From: Bog-159 sp963707465
GTDB taxonomy: Bacteria > Acidobacteriota > Terriglobia > Bryobacterales > Bryobacteraceae
Direction: 5' to 3'
NCBI GenBank assembly: GCA_963707465.1
Contig: CAVPQK010000003.1
Span: 1 to 64,000 of the forward strand
Length of the DNA: 64,000 bases
The notes beneath the pieces are model-generated. The model saw only the letters and a list, made by a program, of their open reading frames with translations, made no database searches and was not told where the DNA came from. How positions within the stretch are numbered: position 1 is the stretch's first letter; each line of letters begins with the position of its first letter. The position numbers and the translations under genes are program-made. Shown here one piece after another: positions 62,496-64,000 of the stretch.

Positions 62496-64000
62496 ATGCG
62501 CCTGGTTCTAGCCGCGCTGCGCAGGCCGATCACCGTGGTGGTGGCGCTAATCGCCATCGCGCTGTGCGCCGTTCTGGCGGTGCGGCGCATGCCCGTCGAT
62601 ATCTTTCCGCAAGTGGGCGATCCGGCCATCTATGTCGCGCAGCCTTACGGCGGCATGGACCCGGCCCAGATGGAAGGGTACTTGACTTATTACTACGAGT
62701 ATCACTTCCTCTACATTACCGGCATCGATCACGTGGAAAGCAAGAGCATCCAGGGCGCGGCCCTCATGAAGCTGGTGTTCCATCAGGATACCAACATGAG
62801 CCAGGCGATGTCGGAAACCGTCGGCTACGTGAACCGCGCGCGGGCCTTCATGCCGCCGGGGACCGTGCCGCCATTCATCACGCGGTTCGACGCGGGCAGC
62901 GTGGCCGTGGGCCTGTTGATCTTCAGCAGCGCCGCGCATTCGCAAGGCGAAATGCAGGATTTCGCGATCAACCGCGTGCGCCCGCTGTTCGCGACCTTGC
63001 CCGGGGTTTCGGCGCCGCCGCCGTTCGGCGGGAACCAACGCACCATCGTGGTGATGCTCGATCCGGGCAAGCTGCGGCAATACCGCATTTCCCCGGAGGA
63101 GGCCATCGCGGCGGTCAGCCGGTCGAGCGTGGTAATGCCATCCGGCAACATGTTTACCGGCAAGATCGAGCGCATCGCGCGCACGAACGCGGCGCTGGGC
63201 GCGAGCCTGGCGGATCTGCTCAGCACGCCGATCCGCCCGATCGCCGGCGCGACGGTTTATCTGCGCGACATCGGAACCATCGACAACGGCACCGACCTGG
63301 TCACCGCCTACGCGCACGTCAACGGGAAGCGGACCGTCTATATTCCCGTCACCAAGCGCTCCGACGCATCCACCCTGGCCGTGATCGACGCGGTGAAAGC
63401 GGCTATTCCCGAGTTCAAGAAGGCCGTGCCGGAAGATGTCGATGTGCGCCTCGAATTCGACCAATCCACGTATGTCACCAACTCGCTGCGCGGCCTGGTG
63501 GTCGAAGGATTGTTAGGCGCGGCGCTGACCGGCCTGATGGTGCTGATTTTCCTGCGCGACTGGCGCAGCGCGCTGATCGTTATCCTTAATATACCGTTCG
63601 CGCTGCTCACCGCCGTGATTCTGTTATGGGCGGCGGGGCAGACTATCAACATCATGACGCTGGGCGGCCTGGCGCTGGCTGTGGGTGTGCTGGTGGATGA
63701 AGCCACCGTCGAAATCGAGAACATTCACAGCCAGATGCTGCCCGGCGTTTCCCGTGCGCGCGCGGTGGTGGAAGCGTGCAGCCGCACGGCCATGGCGCGC
63801 CTGCTCTCCATGTTCTGCATTCTGGCGGTCTTCGTGCCATCATTTTTTATGATCGGCGTGGGGCGGCAGCTTTTCGTGCCGCTGTCGCTGGCGGTGGCCT
63901 TTTCGATGATCGCGTCGTACCTGCTGTCGAGCAGCCTGGTGCCGGTGTTTTCGACCTGGCTGATGCGGGAGGCGCATCGCGGCGAGGAACGCGAAGGACT
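62496..64000 (+). CDS. RND family efflux transporter, 3' end outside window
   Basis: The open frame from ATG at 62496 reaches the window end after about 501 codons without a stop. Hallmarks: RRMPVDIFPQVGDPAIYVAQ after the first helix, then a porter domain (FITRFDAGSVAVGLLIFSS), ALTGLMVLIFLRDWRSALIV and INIMTLGGLALAVGVLVDEA with the helix-4 Asp. Later ARLLSMFCILAVFVPSFFMI and FSMIASYLLSSSLVPVFSTW are further helices. The first half of an AcrB/CusA-type pump is complete. It follows the TolC gene by one base. The drug or metal substrate is not visible from this part. Confidence 0.93.
   Translation, partial: MRLVLAALRRPITVVVALIAIALCAVLAVRRMPVDIFPQVGDPAIYVAQPYGGMDPAQMEGYLTYYYEYHFLYITGIDHVESKSIQGAALMKLVFHQDTNMSQAMSETVGYVNRARAFMPPGTVPPFITRFDAGSVAVGLLIFSSAAHSQGEMQDFAINRVRPLFATLPGVSAPPPFGGNQRTIVVMLDPGKLRQYRISPEEAIAAVSRSSVVMPSGNMFTGKIERIARTNAALGASLADLLSTPIRPIAGATVYLRDIGTIDNGTDLVTAYAHVNGKRTVYIPVTKRSDASTLAVIDAVKAAIPEFKKAVPEDVDVRLEFDQSTYVTNSLRGLVVEGLLGAALTGLMVLIFLRDWRSALIVILNIPFALLTAVILLWAAGQTINIMTLGGLALAVGVLVDEATVEIENIHSQMLPGVSRARAVVEACSRTAMARLLSMFCILAVFVPSFFMIGVGRQLFVPLSLAVAFSMIASYLLSSSLVPVFSTWLMREAHRGEEREG

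Overview
The window looks like a chromosomal segment of an acidobacterium close to Candidatus Solibacter (Bryobacterales). The base composition is GC-rich. Three family-level hallmarks point the same way: a TIGR03437-type 'Solibacter' C-terminal domain on a secreted glycosidase, two ADOP permeases (one in a PadR-ADOP unit), and a GloVer-repeat secreted protein. No rRNA, CRISPR array or convincing tRNA is visible. The placement is inferred from families, not from a search.

Layout. 1-12.6 kb is a decayed secreted Rhs/YD-repeat locus on the minus strand. One nearly full-length Rhs gene (12631 to 4503) is frameshifted and split by an IS66 element with a perfect 8-bp target duplication; the element carries a 984-bp internal tandem duplication. 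A second, N-terminally deleted Rhs cassette (761-3003) has a different C-terminal tip. An ankyrin protein and two small membrane proteins lie just downstream of the two tips and could be partners or immunity factors. 12.6-31.4 kb holds secreted proteins, an agarase-like glycosidase, an acyl-CoA ligase, the PadR-ADOP unit, an ABC exporter with a hairpin over its start, DinB, a second ADOP permease, a Crp/Fnr regulator, a YXWGXW protein, a gabT remnant, a cupin and a haem-motif protein. 31.4-41.5 kb is housekeeping or metabolic: FtsB-like, CutA, HAD phosphatase, a pseudo hybrid kinase, GDPD, SDR, kynureninase, a mutarotase-like protein and a UxuA-like protein.

41.5-48 kb is an accessory island. 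It lies between the uxuA-like gene and a diverged 3' fragment of the same gene, and holds a TIR-like protein with a winged-helix-like N-terminus, a tyrosine recombinase, a Fic protein and HicBA. Beyond the fragment come a frameshifted small-protein/HEPN pair and two very short genes, one HicB-like. 48-64 kb returns to metabolism (GH127-GH5-like fusion, HU, APC-UspA transporter, CCA-adding enzyme, GloVer protein, S9 peptidase, PadR-TolC-RND operon), interrupted at 54.1-55.7 kb by a three-gene module: putative toxin, MqsA-like antitoxin and SecB-like chaperone (TAC type).

Recurring themes are partial duplicates of gene 3' ends beside accessory genes, several single-base frameshifts (some could be assembly errors), and a concentration of toxin-antitoxin and defence-type genes at 41.6-55.7 kb.
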